A DNA stretch of 64,000 nucleotides from Progne subis subis (GCA_022316685.1 JAKJHU010000381.1:62001-126000); one strand, 5' to 3'. Numbered from the stretch's first letter, positions 9,301-19,836 are shown. Translations and numbers: made by a program. Notes: generated by a model from the sequence alone, not told the origin.

Positions 9301-10557
9301 GTGAAGCCTGCAAAACAAGTGGGTTCAGGGAGAGATGAAGCAGCAAAGGAGACAATTTCAGAGGCAGACACCGCACAGGCTTCTGCCAAGCCAGAATTCC
9401 GTCCAACAGACTGGACAGACATAAAGAAATATGCATTGAAAGGGGATACACTTTCAATGGGTCCAAAGGGCATGGCTATGCCAGTAACATATGATGCACA
9501 GGATGCAAACCCAAGATGGGAGAGGTTGGATCGTGAAGTCGTCAGGGATCTGATGAAAGCCGTTCGTGATAATAGATTGGGGTCTCCATACTTCAAACAA
9601 CTTTTAAAAGGGACATTTAATATATATGATTTAACACCATATGACCTCCGATCCCTTGCTTCAATGATCCTGAGTGACGCACAATTCATCGTTTGGGAAG
9701 CAAAATGGAGAAAAATTTTAAATGATTACAGAATCAAATACCAAGGAGGAGCAAATGCAGGTTTCACAGTGGCACAATTGGCCGGTGATCCACCGCTTGA
9801 CAGTGCAGCTCGTCAAGCCAGGTTTCTTCCTCGAGATATGTTGACAGACATCAAGGATGCAGCCAGAAAGGCAATGGTGCAAGTTTCACCAGCAGGAGTC
9901 ACAGAAAGTATTTTTACAGAGGTGAAACAAGGTCCTTCAGAACCCTTCAGTTCATTTGTCAATCGTCTCACACAAGCAGTGGACAGGCAAGTCACTGATG
10001 AGGGAGTGAAGTCACATTTGATTTGGTGTCTTGCATTTGCAAATGCCAACCCAGAATGCAAGCGCGTCATCAGTGCAATGCCAGGCCAACCCACCATGGC
10101 AGAAATTCTAGAGGCATGCAGCAAGGTGGGGACACCACAGCACGTTGCAGCAATTTTGGGAGATCAAGTGGAAAAAGCTGTCAAAGACGCATTTGCAAAT
10201 TTTCAACAAAGACAGTGTTACAAGTGTGGCAGATCAGGGCATTTCAAGAAGGACTGCCCACAAGTTACAAACAATGCAAATTCAACAGATCATTGTCCGA
10301 CATGTGGAAGAGGGAATTATCACCCTGCAAGAAACAATGTGAGTGGAAGAACTCAGTCGGGAAACTCCAGAAAGAGCGCGAATCGTCAACGCGCGATGAC
10401 ACAAGTGATGGCGATGACTCAAGAGCAAGTTCCGCAAGGGGGACAATCATTGGGGAACAACAATCCAGCGCCCTCAGCAGGACAATTTGTAGGATCCCCA
10501 GTGATCCAGAGTTACTCCCACCAGGGGCGCAATGTGACTTGGCAACTTCCAAAGTGA
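9301..10557 (+). CDS. gag: P4 Gag capsid and nucleocapsid
   Basis: Intact 418-codon frame. After about 30 residues of linker, capsid begins near MAMPVTYDAQDANPRWERLD. The major homology region is at residues ~200-220 (KQGPSEPFSSFVNRLTQAV). Nucleocapsid has a perfect CCHC knuckle CYKCGRSGHFKKDC (about residues 308-321) and a second, degenerate one (CPTCGRGNYHPARNN, last Cys missing). Capsid builds the particle core; the knuckle binds packaged RNA. The first ATG at 9301 is simply the first Met after the purine repeat; the real protein would start far upstream. The frame overlaps the protease frame and holds a -1 slippery site. The best preserved frame in the nest. Confidence 0.88.
   Translation: MKPAKQVGSGRDEAAKETISEADTAQASAKPEFRPTDWTDIKKYALKGDTLSMGPKGMAMPVTYDAQDANPRWERLDREVVRDLMKAVRDNRLGSPYFKQLLKGTFNIYDLTPYDLRSLASMILSDAQFIVWEAKWRKILNDYRIKYQGGANAGFTVAQLAGDPPLDSAARQARFLPRDMLTDIKDAARKAMVQVSPAGVTESIFTEVKQGPSEPFSSFVNRLTQAVDRQVTDEGVKSHLIWCLAFANANPECKRVISAMPGQPTMAEILEACSKVGTPQHVAAILGDQVEKAVKDAFANFQQRQCYKCGRSGHFKKDCPQVTNNANSTDHCPTCGRGNYHPARNNVSGRTQSGNSRKSANRQRAMTQVMAMTQEQVPQGGQSLGNNNPAPSAGQFVGSPVIQSYSHQGRNVTWQLPK
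10359..10394 (+). promoter_or_regulatory. -1 ribosomal frameshift signal between gag and pro
   Basis: The heptamer GGGAAAC (10359-10365) lies in the G-GGA-AAC phase of the gag frame, as in betaretroviral gag-pro sites. Ten bases on, GCGCG (10376-10380) can pair with CGCGC (10390-10394) over a 9-base loop. A -1 slip moves ribosomes into the open frame carrying dUTPase and protease. Confidence 0.8.
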
Positions 10558-11213
10558 TATGTTTTTTAGATGACAATTATTCAGTGATACCCACTGGTGT
10601 CACTGGATCCTCGTGGAAGAGACAGGACTTTCTAATTATAGGTAAGGACAGAAGCAGTGTTTTGGGACTTGTTATTTACCCTTCTGTCATTTCAGCAGAT
10701 CGCAATGATGAGTTGACAGTTTTAGCGAAGCCTCATCAGCCACCATTGATCATTCCTCCAAACACCTCAATTGCCAGGGCAATTGCATTGCCACCCCATA
10801 CAGCAGAACAAGTCTTGCCAGTGCTCCGGGAACAAGATCCTCCTTCAGGTGAGCACATGGAGGTTCATGCCTCCTGGGTGAAACACATAGGCCGAGACAG
10901 ACCAATTCTCGTCTGTGAATTGACCCAGGGTGACAAGACAATCGCAGTCAAAGGGATGCTTGACACAGGGGCAGACGTCACGGTAATTTCATATCTTTTT
11001 TGGCCCAGGAGTTGGAACTTAATTGCTCCCTTGAGTCCTCTTTCAAGCATAGGGGGGAACACCTTATGTCTGCAGAGTGAAGATGCAGTTGTTGTCTCGG
11101 GGCCAGGAGGTAAGACTGCAATCATTCGCCCATTTGTTGTGCAAAGACCCATCACAGTATGGGGAAGGGACATTTTAGTACAATGGGGCGTGAGGTTAAA
11201 AGTGGATTTTTAG
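10366..11213 (+). CDS. pro: P4 dUTPase-like domain and aspartic protease
   Basis: Open in the -1 frame relative to gag (the frame itself is open from 10023) and ending at 11213. The first part reads as a retroviral dUTPase-like domain (PTGVTGSSWKRQDFLIIGKDRSSVLGLVIYPSVIS and later NTSIARAIALP). Protease follows with MLDTGADVTVIS (catalytic Asp at about 10962) and a C-terminal WGRDILVQWGV strand. dUTPase-protease fusion in a separate frame is the betaretrovirus/ERVK arrangement. The protease would cut Gag and Pol; dUTPase lowers dUTP during reverse transcription. No stop interrupts it, although function is not proven. Confidence 0.85.
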
Positions 11214-12400
11214 TGGGGGCCACTGTGGCACTCACCACTTTGAAATTGACCTGGAAAACAGACAATCCTGTCTGGGTGGATCAGTAGCCCCTCGAAAGAA
11301 AAAAATTGAGTGCTCTCAAAAATTTGGTCAGGGAACAATTGGAAAAGGGACACATTATACCAACAAACAGTCCCTGGAATTCCCCAGTGTTTGTCATTCG
11401 CAAGAAAGCCTCTGGATCATGGAGATTGCTTCATGATCTCAGAAAAATCAATGAGGTCATTGAGGAAATGGGACCACTTCAGCTGGGGCTTCCATCTCTC
11501 TCAATGATTCCGAGAGATTGGCCGCTTGTGATCATTGATCTCAAAGACTGTTTTTTCAACATTCCACTTCATCCAGATAATGCTCCTCGATTTGCCTTTT
11601 CCATCCCAAGTGTCAACAGGGAGGAGCCTCTGCAGAGATACCATTAGGTTGTTCTTCCTCAAGGACTCCGGAACTCGCCGACTATCTGCCAATGGTTTGT
11701 TGCACAGGCACTGTCTCCAGCTCGAGAGAAACATCCAGGAGCAAAAATCATTCATTATATGGATGATCTGCTCATTGCAGCACCGACACAACAGGAATTG
11801 CAGAGAGCTCGTGACTGTGTGATCACAGAGGTGCAACATGCAGGATTGGGAATTTCCACTTCAAAAATTCAGGAAATTGCACCTTAGAAATACTTAAGAT
11901 GGAAAATCACTGAACAAACAGTGAAACCACAGAAAATTGAAATTAAAGCAGAAGTTAACAACTTACAAGATTTGCAACAACTTTTGGGGGAGATCAACTG
12001 GATGAGATCCATCTTGAGGATCACAAATGATGAACTTGCGCCGTTGTTCAGTCTCTTGAAAGGGGACAGTAACATCAAATCTCCCAAGAGCCTCACCCCT
12101 GAGGCTCGGGAGGCCCTTGAGAAAATTGCTGGAGCCCTCCAGCAGAGACAGGCACATTGCTTTGTAACATCTTTACCTTTTTTTCTTGCCGTGTTGGGGG
12201 AAAAATACAGTTGTATGAGTTGATTTTTCAGTGGAATTCATCACAGAAAGACCCATTGTTGATTTTAGAGTGGATTTTTTTATCTTACAGGTCTCCGAGG
12301 ACAATCCTCTCAAGTCTAGAAATGATAGCTCAGATCATCATCAAAGCTAGGACCAGGCTGCAAACAATGGCAGGCAAATATTTTACAACAATTTACCTGC
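11214..12400 (+). pseudogene. pol: P4 reverse transcriptase
   Basis: RT in a third frame. Visible motifs: [32 protein letters not shown] (first catalytic Asp), LPQGLRNSPTICQ and HYMDDLLIAAP (YMDD at 11756-11767). Three TAG stops in frame (11285, 11645, 11885) all stand where P2's parallel sequence in this window has tryptophan (EQWPL, RYHWK, PPWKYL). After about 12220 the connection domain becomes fragmented by further stops. A second -1 shift from pro into pol would be expected near 11200. Confidence 0.87.
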
Positions 12401-12954
12401 CATTGAAAAAAGATTATTTTGATTAAGCTTTGCAAAAATCAGACGATTTGCAGATTGCATTGTTAGATTACTCAGGTGTTTGTACTATTCATTTCCCAAG
12501 TCACAGGCTGTTAAAAGCAAAAATAAGTTTCAGAGAAAAACCGAAAATAAGTGAGGTGCCGTTAGATGCAATAACAGTTTTTACCGACGGCTCAAGAAAG
12601 ACTCACAAATCAGTAAGTACATAGCAGGATGACATCACGGGGGAGTGGAAATCAGATATAAGAATAGTACAAGACTCACCACAAATAGTGGAATTAGCAG
12701 CAGTAGTCAGAACTTTTGAGCTGTTCCAGCAACCTTTTCACTTAATCACAGACTCAGCTTATGTAGCTAATGTGGTCAAGAGGCTTGAGGGTTCACTTTT
12801 GAAAGAAGTTGACAATGAAAATTTGTATTCATATTTGCTGTGCATGAGGACATTTGTGTTGCAAAACAGAAAACATAAATACTTTGTCTCTCACATCAGA
12901 GCACATTCATCCCTTCCAGGTTTTTTAGCAGAAAGCAATGCACAGACAAATTGA
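12401..12954 (+). pseudogene. pol: P4 RNase H
   Basis: Reads DAITVFTDGSRKTHKSVST (first catalytic Asp), VELAAVVRTFELF (Glu) and LITDSAYVANVV (Asp), then HIRAHSSLPGFLAESNA near the end. One TAG at 12616 replaces a tryptophan present in P2 (SVITW). The final catalytic position and the join to integrase are blurred by a TGA at 12952. Confidence 0.84.
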
Positions 12955-13850
12955 CCATGCCAATTTCAAAGACTTTACCGAACATTTTTGAACAGGCAAA
13001 ATTGAGTCATGCATTCTTTCATCAGAATGCTCAAGCACTAATGAAAGGCTTTCACTTTTCCAAAAGTCAAGCAAAAGAAATCATTAGTGCTTGCCCAGAT
13101 TACCAGCTTGTGCAGCCTCCTGCATCAATAGGAGCAGTCAATCCAAGAGGATTGCACAGTTTGCAGTTATGGCAAACTGATGTCACAAAATATCCTTCTT
13201 TTGGGAAGCTCAAAAATGTTCATGTTTCAGTTGACACATTTTCAGGTGCAGTCTTTGCATCTTTGCACACAAGTGAGACAGCACAACATGCTTGTCGACA
13301 TTTCTTGCAGGCATTTGCATCTTTAGGCGTGCCGCAAGAAATCAAAACAGACAATGGACCAACATACATAGGGAAAGTGCTTGACAAATTCTTGAAGAGG
13401 TGGCGTGTCCATCATACCTTTGGTATCCTGCACTCTCCAACAGGTCAAGCAATCATTGAAAGAACACATCAAACATTGAAATCCCTTTTGGACAGACAAA
13501 AAAGAGGAGAAGCAGACGCAACACCATACATGCGCTTGAATAAAGCCTTGTATGTGTTGAATTTTCTAAATGGCTCTTTTGCAGAGCCATCTCCACCAAT
13601 CATAAGGCATTTTTCAAACAGCACAAGAGCAAAACTGAAGGAAAACCCTTTAGTTTTGGTTCAGAAACCCAGAAACAGGTCAAATTGAAGGACCATTCAA
13701 ATTGATAACTTGGGGCAAGGGATTTGCTTGTGTCTCCATAGCAGTTGGGCCAAAGTGGCTGGCAGCAAGACACGTGAAACCATACCGAGTCCAGACGCAA
13801 GCAGAGACGGACCCAAAGACCGGAGGAAGAAAAGTGGGCACGCAGACGTG
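12955..13850 (+). pseudogene. pol: P4 integrase
   Basis: Open frame 12951-13688. The zinc-binding region has FHQNAQALMKGFHFSKSQA with its second His pattern. The core shows WQTDVTKYPSF, KTDNGPTY and SPTGQAIIERTHQTL, a full DDE set. The C-terminal domain continues in another frame after a break near 13675 (GPFKLITWGKGFACVS, GPKWLAARHVKPY), to a stop near 13850. Integrase inserts viral cDNA into host DNA. The env gene starts about 130 bases on. Confidence 0.86.
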
Positions 13851-13975
13851 AGCCGGTGTCAAGACAGCAGACATCCCTTCGTTCTACATGCAAAAAAGAC
13901 TCTGGGACTTGAGTTCTTTAGGGCTTGGGTAGTGTTGCATTTTTAGGGATTCCCATAGGAAAAAGGTCATTGAAA

Positions 13976-15023
13976 ATGAAAGAACTATCCTTGTGCCTCA
14001 TTCTCTTCTTAGTTGCCTTGAGCAATGCGGCAGTTTTGCCCGTAGCTCAACCAAAAGAGAATGTTTGGGAAACTCTAGCCAATGCATCAGGTTTAGATAC
14101 CATCTGCCTGACACACTCAAGACCAGGGAAACCTTTCTCAACATGTTTAGTGGGATTGCCAGTGAGCAAATGACCGATTCCAAAAAACATCCCTCCAGAA
14201 ATTTCAAAGTCCATTGGAAATCCAGTGGACCAATGGGATGTTTGGGTGAAATTCCTTCCTGTAGCTCCTTTTAAACCCCAAGAACTAGAAATTCTCGGAT
14301 CAGTCCCAATGCAATTCTGTGTGAAATTCAGCCTTTCTGGAGTGGCAAAAAATAAAACTATAGACGTCACTCCAAACCTCAATTTTTACAGAAATTCATC
14401 ATCTTGGTGTAATTACACTAAGATGCTGAAAAAAACCATCCAATCATGTTCCAGCTCAGTTACCAAGGGGAAACTTTTTCATTTGTGGGAACAAAATTTA
14501 GCCCACAATTCCCCGCAAATGCCACAGGTAGTCCGTGCAGCATTGGAATGCTTTCATTGCTAACACCCGACATGACACTGATGAGAGAACTAAAACAGAG
14601 AAGGAAAAGATCTGTTCAAATGTATGATCCAAATTGTGATGATGAGGTTCACATATAGAGCAAGGCTCAGAGAATTGCAGTTGCAATTTTTTCACCACAG
14701 GCAGCATCAGGAGCAGCCTTGACACAATTAGATCATGTGAGTTGTTGGCTGAGCAAACATGCCCGACCCACCTCTCTTGCACTGAGTGACATGTTATTGG
14801 ATGTTGACAGTGTAAGATGAGCAAGTCTCCAAAACAGAGCAGTGATAGATTATCTATTGCTGACACACGGGCATGGGTGTGAGGAATTTGAGGGAATGTG
14901 CTGCATGAATTTGTCAGATCATTCCAAATCCATTCATGAAAACGTCAGGCAATTGCAGGAGAGTGTGAACAAACTTGGAGAGGTAACTGCGTCATGGATG
15001 AATGGTATGTTCAATTTGTTTAA
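13976..15023 (+). pseudogene. env: P4 env, truncated in the transmembrane subunit
   Basis: A hydrophobic signal peptide (LCLILFLVALSNAAV) at ~13992-14037 is followed by surface-subunit sequence with ENVWETLANASGLDTICLT and FSTCLVGLP. Several frame changes and stops follow. A furin-type site RRKR lies at about 14598-14610. The transmembrane subunit keeps CEEFEGMCC (CX6CC, 14878-14904), which marks covalently linked gamma/alpha-type Env. It ends at WMNGMFNLFK, before the membrane anchor, at the P4 boundary. Stops include a TAG at 14656 and a TGA near 14817. Confidence 0.82.
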
Positions 15024-15028
15024 GCCCT

Positions 15029-15039
15029 GGACTCCAATA
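15029..15039 (-). mobile_element. tip of the LTR-C interrupted by P4
   Basis: GGACTCCAATA completes the LTR-C begun at 6951 once P4 and one GCCCT are removed. It is followed by the target duplication ATTACT (15040-15045). Confidence 0.7.
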
Positions 15040-15045
15040 ATTACT

Positions 15046-16215
15046 GACTTATGAGAGTCTCCGGATAGATCTGTAAAAATGGTTAGAGCTTTTAAGGGCC
15101 TCCTGCTCTGAACATTTTTTAATGACACTTTGAACTGAATTTGTTCACTAAATAATTTGTGAGCAGGCCAATGAATTGAAATTTGATGTGTGTAGCTATC
15201 CAGAGCAAACTGCAAAGCTTAATTTTCATGAATCAGGTGCTCTAACATTGCTTTTGTGATTTGGCCTGAGTTTATCTCAATTGGGATGTGAATACACTCA
15301 AAATCACATCCTGCCAACTCCCTGATCTGAGTCCTGGCTTTCTGGATGAATTCTGCTACCAGTTCCTGTGGCCTGGTCATTCTTTTGGACCAGTGGTGAC
15401 TGAGGAAAACCAACTCTATGATTAAGAGGGGATCCCTACAGTCTTTGTCCTTTTTTGATTTTTCCACTCTTTCCCACTGAAACATCACCCCGTGTAAGTG
15501 TGGAAATTTGCCTAAAATGATGAATTTGAATGGCAAGTCTGATTTGCACCTGTTGGCCTGTCTGGTGGCCATACAGTCCTGTACCTTTTCTAGGGCTGCT
15601 CTTGCCTCTTGGGTGAGGGTCCTAGGAGAACTTAGCTCCTCTCCCCCTTTTAAAAGATTAAAGAGGGAGTCTAGGTCCTCAGTGGTCAGACCTAGTCAAG
15701 GTCTTACCCAATTTAAGGACCCACACAACTGCTGGACATCTGCTAAGGTCCTGATGTTATTTTTGACAACTAATTTTTGCGGCACAATGGTCCGCTTACC
15801 AATCTCCAGACCCAGGTACTTCCAAGGCGGCATCCTTTGAACCTTTTCCTCCTGAAGCTTGAACCCTGCAGCAACCAAAGAATCGATTGTCCGGTCAAGT
15901 GCATGGGACAGTAAGTCATCATTGGGGGCACACATGAGCACATCATCCATGTAGTGCAGGATGATGTCTTCTCCTACAGCTGCACGCACTGGGGACAGCA
16001 GGGAAGAGAGGTACCACTGACAAATAGATGGCGAGTTTTTCATCCCTTGGGGAAGAAATTTCCAGTGGTATCTTTTCCTCGGGGCTTCTCGGTTGAGGGT
16101 AGGAACCAAGAAGGCAAAACTTGGGGCATCGTCACAGTGCAGAGGGATCTGGAAAAAACAATCTTTGATATCAATAATTGCCAAATTCCAATTTTGAGGG
16201 AGCATCGCTGAGGAT
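15046..16215 (-). pseudogene. pol: P2 RT (palm to connection) and start of RNase H
   Basis: Minus-strand RT resumes after provirus P3. It shows NLAIIDIKDCFFQIPLH, KFLPQGMKNSPSICQWYL and LHYMDDVLMCAP (YMDD), then PPWKYLGLEIG and ADVQQLCGSLNW. The connection domain is 15572-15219, and RNase H begins with ALTIFTDLSGDSHKS (first catalytic Asp), cut at 15046 by the LTR-C/P4 insertion. Frames change at about 15700 and 15580. The right edge ATCCTC (16210-16215) is one copy of the target duplication of P3. Confidence 0.86.
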
Positions 16216-16587
16216 TAAAAGGTGATTTTTGAAAAGAAAAAAAAAACCAAAACAAAAACAAAAACACGGGGAACAGCCAGAGTCAAACACCTTCTTCACA
16301 GAAGTAGTGGTGAATGCTCCATTTATTGAGGGTACACAGGGTTCTTTTATACATATATCATTCTTGTGCATAAGCTGTTCACATGGCATTTTACTACTAG
16401 CTATTGGCTAGTGTTATCTGCATAAGCATTCCTTTGCAGTTACCTGTTTACACTTTGTTGAGGGAAAAAGCTGGTTCTGAGGCTCAGTGTCCTGGTTTTC
16501 AGGCTCAACGTCCTTGACAGAGCTAAAACAACAGAATTTTCCCAGCACTGTCAGGCCTCTGTGTCTGTCTCCAAAAATCCTTCTACA
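16216..16587 (-). mobile_element. LTR-B, 3' LTR of P3
   Basis: On the minus strand starts TGTAGAAGGATTTTTGG after a polypurine tract and ends ATCACCTTTTA. It is nearly identical to 22773-23139, including a TATATGTATAAAAGAACCC core promoter and AATAAATGGAGC polyadenylation signal. Confidence 0.9.
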
Positions 16588-16608
16588 ATTCCCCCTTTTT
16601 CTTTTGCA
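16588..16608 (-). promoter_or_regulatory. polypurine tract of P3
   Basis: On the minus strand AAAAGAAAAAGGGGGAAT lies directly before the LTR start. Confidence 0.85.
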
Positions 16609-16612
16609 CAAG

Positions 16613-17864
16613 CTAAGCATTAGATATTGTCTCACGCAATATATTCTTAATACATGACATTACACAACTTAGTATTAATAATCCTAATAATATAAGTAAT
16701 AATATAACAAACATTTAATAACATACTTCAGCTATCTTATAATCTTAAGGCTACTTAACTAATCTTTAAATGCATCATTACTTTCTTTAAAATCACGTAA
16801 TTTGTTCTTCATTAATTGCATTTTTTGTGAATTGATCCAGAATGGTCTGATGGGTTCATGCAACACATTCCTTCAAACTCTTCACACCTATGGTTATGTA
16901 CTAAAAGCAAAAATCAATCACAGCATGGTTTTGTAAAACAGCATAACACTGGTAATATCCACTGATAGCTCATCCAAAATTTGGCTAGTCACATTCAGTT
17001 CCAATTTGGTCCAGTATGCCATCTGCTTTAATGTGGTCATTGCTCTGGCGGCTGTTGCTCCTGGTATAAACATGGATGTTAACACTGTCCTAGCTTGGGA
17101 CTAGAATTTAGGATCTTTTATGTCTGTACTGTCCAACTCATGTATGGCACATTTTCTCTGAGTGGTTTTTGCTAAAGTCATCAATGTGGTTATGTTAGGG
17201 TGAAACAGGGTAAGCTTCCCTAAATAGCATGGGCCCCCATGTGGGCTGGCTGGGACTCTATTCCAAGCGTGGTCCTCACATATCAAAAACGTTACTGGTG
17301 GAAGGCATCGCGCTGGTTTGCAAGTCAAATTACATTTGGAATAAAGTTGTTGGTGAACACTGCCACAAGATAGTCAGGCTGAATTTATTGCAGCCTATTT
17401 CTGGCTATGTATATTTAGGCTCTGCTCTGTGGGTGCTCAAAGGACACCCAACCTCCCTCGCTTCTATTCGTAGAGCTGGCATTCATACATTCAAGGAGGT
17501 CTAATTCTTCAGGTGGTGATGTAGGCGTATCATCAAGTTGCTCTATAATTTTACACTGCCAGCCTCCATCAGCCTGGGTGACTACAAAATCTGATGTCCA
17601 CACTGTGGTGTTTGCCACAGTAAAATTCAGCATTGTCTCATTTTTCACATAACCTTTAGAATTGTAAGGGCTCCAAAGGGGTATTCCTATCAAACAAGTT
17701 CTGAATGGGTCTTGGGGATTGGCCAGGCTAAGGCAAATAGAATCCTGTCCAGTCACATTGGCAAATGTCACCCATACATTAGTTCTCTTAGAAAATTGAT
17801 GAGCTAATTGAGAAGATCTTGCAACACTTGTTGACACCATGAGCAAAAAGCACGCAACACGCAA
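16613..17864 (-). pseudogene. env: P3 env
   Basis: The surface subunit is open from 17864 to 17415: signal peptide RVACFLLMVSTSVARSS, then VWVTFANVTGQDSICLSLA and FRTCLIGIPL, with several N-glycosylation sites (NVT, NET, NTT, NAS). After a stop at 17415 the rest is in pieces. Another frame at 17328-17101 has CEDHAWNRVP and ends KF-stop-SQAR. The transmembrane subunit keeps CEEFEGMCC (16860-16886) and a membrane anchor (FVILLLILLGLLILSCVMSC, near 16650-16740). The first codon is uncertain: the frame is open upstream of a TTG. Same Env type as P4. The gene lies between the zinc-ribbon frame and the polypurine tract. Confidence 0.83.
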
Positions 17865-17884
17865 GAGTGTTTTACCATGCGGAC

Positions 17885-18353
17885 CTACTATATCTCTCTC
17901 TTAATGGCCCACACTGTCTGCGCAAATCTCCAATCTGCTACTCCACCAAAATCGTCAGGAACAGGGTTAGGTATTCTCAAAGCTACCTGTGCTGCTTGAT
18001 AAAAGGCACCAAGGGTGCCACTGTAGCAATGGTCACACAAACCACCTTTATGCCGAAGCTTTAGTGTCTCTCTCTCAAATTGTACACCACAAACTCCACA
18101 TCTCACTTCTATAACTATTACTTCCTGACACTGAGGACACTTTTTCTTGCCACTCATGCAAGTCCTGGGAAAGTTCCATCGATCCCAAGGGGCCTTGGCG
18201 ATCAAAAATGCACGCTACAACCCAGTCTGGGTCAGGAGGGAGTTGTTCACCAGTGGCCTCAACCACCAGCTGTCTCAGCAAGGACTTGATGATCCGTGCT
18301 CTTCTTCCTTCTTTTCCTTCCTTGCTGGTCGAGTCCACTTACTCGGTATCCAT
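17885..18353 (-). pseudogene. zinc-ribbon-like pre-env frame of P3
   Basis: I do not recognise this protein. An ATG at 18353 opens MDTE, then a TAA, then a basic segment (KEGKEGRRARIIKSLLRQL) and EQLPPDPDWVVACIF. After one frameshift near 18208 the second part has four Cys pairs or knuckles in order CPQC, CGVC, then H and CDHC, resembling a zinc ribbon or double zinc finger, and ends at about 17888, 24 bases before the env frame. CGAGTAAGT, a good splice donor, overlaps its start. By position it could be an accessory protein or a long Env leader. It is absent between integrase and env in P4. Confidence 0.5.
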
Positions 18354-18754
18354 TCTGGCCCAGATGCAAAGTTCAAATGCTTGGGTGCAGCTGTTGTCGA
18401 ATTCGCCTCAGAGGTGTCCTGATCGCTGACCAGCAGGTTTCAGAGTCACAGATTCCAGGGCCCTTGGAGATCTGTCAATCTGGGACGAATTTGAGATCAG
18501 CTGCTCTGGCCAGAAGTGTTCCTCTTATCTTCTCCGGAGCTGATCATCTGGCTTTTTATCTTCAGAGGGATTGCAGTGTTCACTGCATGCAGAAGGCTTA
18601 CTGTGACCCTGTTCAGCATGAAACCGCTTTGTCAGCAATGCATAAGTAAAAACCACCCCAGCTTGGCTCTTACTTGGCAGCTGCTGCAGCCACAAAACTT
18701 AGTAAGATATCTTTGGGTTTTCACCAGCTTAAGTCTTTAGGAAATAAATTCCAA
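18354..18754 (-). other. P3 non-coding, possible CEPT1 3' UTR or viral splice region
   Basis: No coding motif is seen. Sequence between the solo LTR-K and the pre-env frame. It could be distal CEPT1 3' UTR passing into viral pre-env sequence; the junction cannot be placed by eye. Confidence 0.35.
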
Positions 18755-18760
18755 GTGGAC

Positions 18761-19449
18761 TGTAGTGGTGTGAGAGTTGTTTTATTAAGTTATTAAGTTA
18801 TTTTTGTAAGATTTTTGAGTTATTTTGGTAATGGTTTAGTCCACTGTACCCCCCTGTGTTTTGTAATAGTTTTCCCCCTCATGAGTTAGGTATTTAAGTA
18901 GATGTTTTCTGCCAATCATTCCTTCCCTGCACCTGTCCCTGTCAGTTTCCCCCCCTCTCCTCGTGGTCGCCCTGTCTGTCACTTCGAGACCCTTCCCTGG
19001 ATTCTGGAAAGATCCAGGAGAGGTGTCGAGTGGTAGGCTGGTGCCCGGGGAATCCCCTCCTACCCTTCTGTGATTTGTTAATGGTTCAAAGGTTGACACC
19101 CCTGTTACCACCCCTGTGTTCCCTGGTTGGCTGACCCATTGTCAGCCCTCCTCCGTTTATAAGTGGCTGTCAAGCTTTGATCTCTGCTCTCTCTGGGCAG
19201 CAGTGGTCTGAGGCAGAGCTCCTTGCTGGACTCCCCTTAATAAACTACCTTCTACCCTGCCTAAAGAGAGACGACTCTTTTTCTGTAGCCGCAGTTGCAA
19301 CTCCATCTGGTCCACTCGCTGGTGTGGGGAACCAAGAGCCCACCAGGAGGAGGTTACTCACCCTGCCTGTAACCCCAACCGATCCTCGCTGTGGCAGTGC
19401 AGAACTGTGCTAGCCTGCACGCCTGGAGGCGTGAGAGGACACTGCTATA
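18761..19449 (+). mobile_element. solo LTR-K in P3
   Basis: Runs TGTAGTGG to CTGCTATA, with duplicated GTGGAC outside (18755-18760 and 19450-19455). It has a TTATAAG box at 19158 and AATAAA at 19239, so it reads on the plus strand. The usual final CA has become TA. Confidence 0.85.
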
Positions 19450-19455
19450 GTGGAC

Positions 19456-19836
19456 AATAAACAAGTATTTCACTAAGAGATGATGAAATGTTAAAATTAA
19501 AAGCAAGTCAGATTGCAGCTGTAATTATACTATATTAGAAACTCCAGCTGGTGGGGATCCATTCACCATATAGAGAGAAATTAGTAATCAAGGTAATTAC
19601 AAAGACAGAGCATTTGCTTCCTGCATGCTTTTCCAGGCTTGGAATCAACAGAGTTGACTACACGGAGAGTTGACTAGGGTGAACTCAGAATTCACTCTCT
19701 CAGGCAGGAGACTAGTTAAGAAGTGCTTCTGATAACAAAGAAGAAAAGTTATACAACATTGATTATTATAAATTACTTTGTTCTCATCTGCTTTTAGCAT
19801 TTGTCTCTTACAAGTCTTCATCCATTCCTGTAGAAA
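19456..19836 (-). other. apparent 3' UTR of the captured CEPT1
   Basis: AT-rich, without a coding frame, lying 3' of the CEPT1 stop once LTR-C (19843-20488) is removed. Assignment as CEPT1 3' UTR is inferred from position alone. Confidence 0.4.

Larger units (their letters stand above)
7586..15023 (+). mobile_element. P4: ERVK-like interior without LTRs, inserted in LTR-C
   Basis: A plus-strand interior in the order gag, dUTPase-protease, RT, RNase H, integrase, env. No primer site, matrix N-terminus or LTR of its own is recognisable. Its left end TGTTGGAGTCCAG resembles the LTR-C tip; its right end stops within the env transmembrane subunit. The 5-bp repeat GCCCT stands at both junctions (7581-7585 and 15024-15028), and removing the insert restores a canonical LTR-C tip. 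It could be a provirus that lost both LTRs, or an insertion by another route. Confidence 0.75.

Noticed and set aside
9031..9689. Minus-strand open frames rich in Ser, Leu and Phe
   Set aside because: They are the reverse complement of the purine microsatellite and of gag; composition alone keeps them open.
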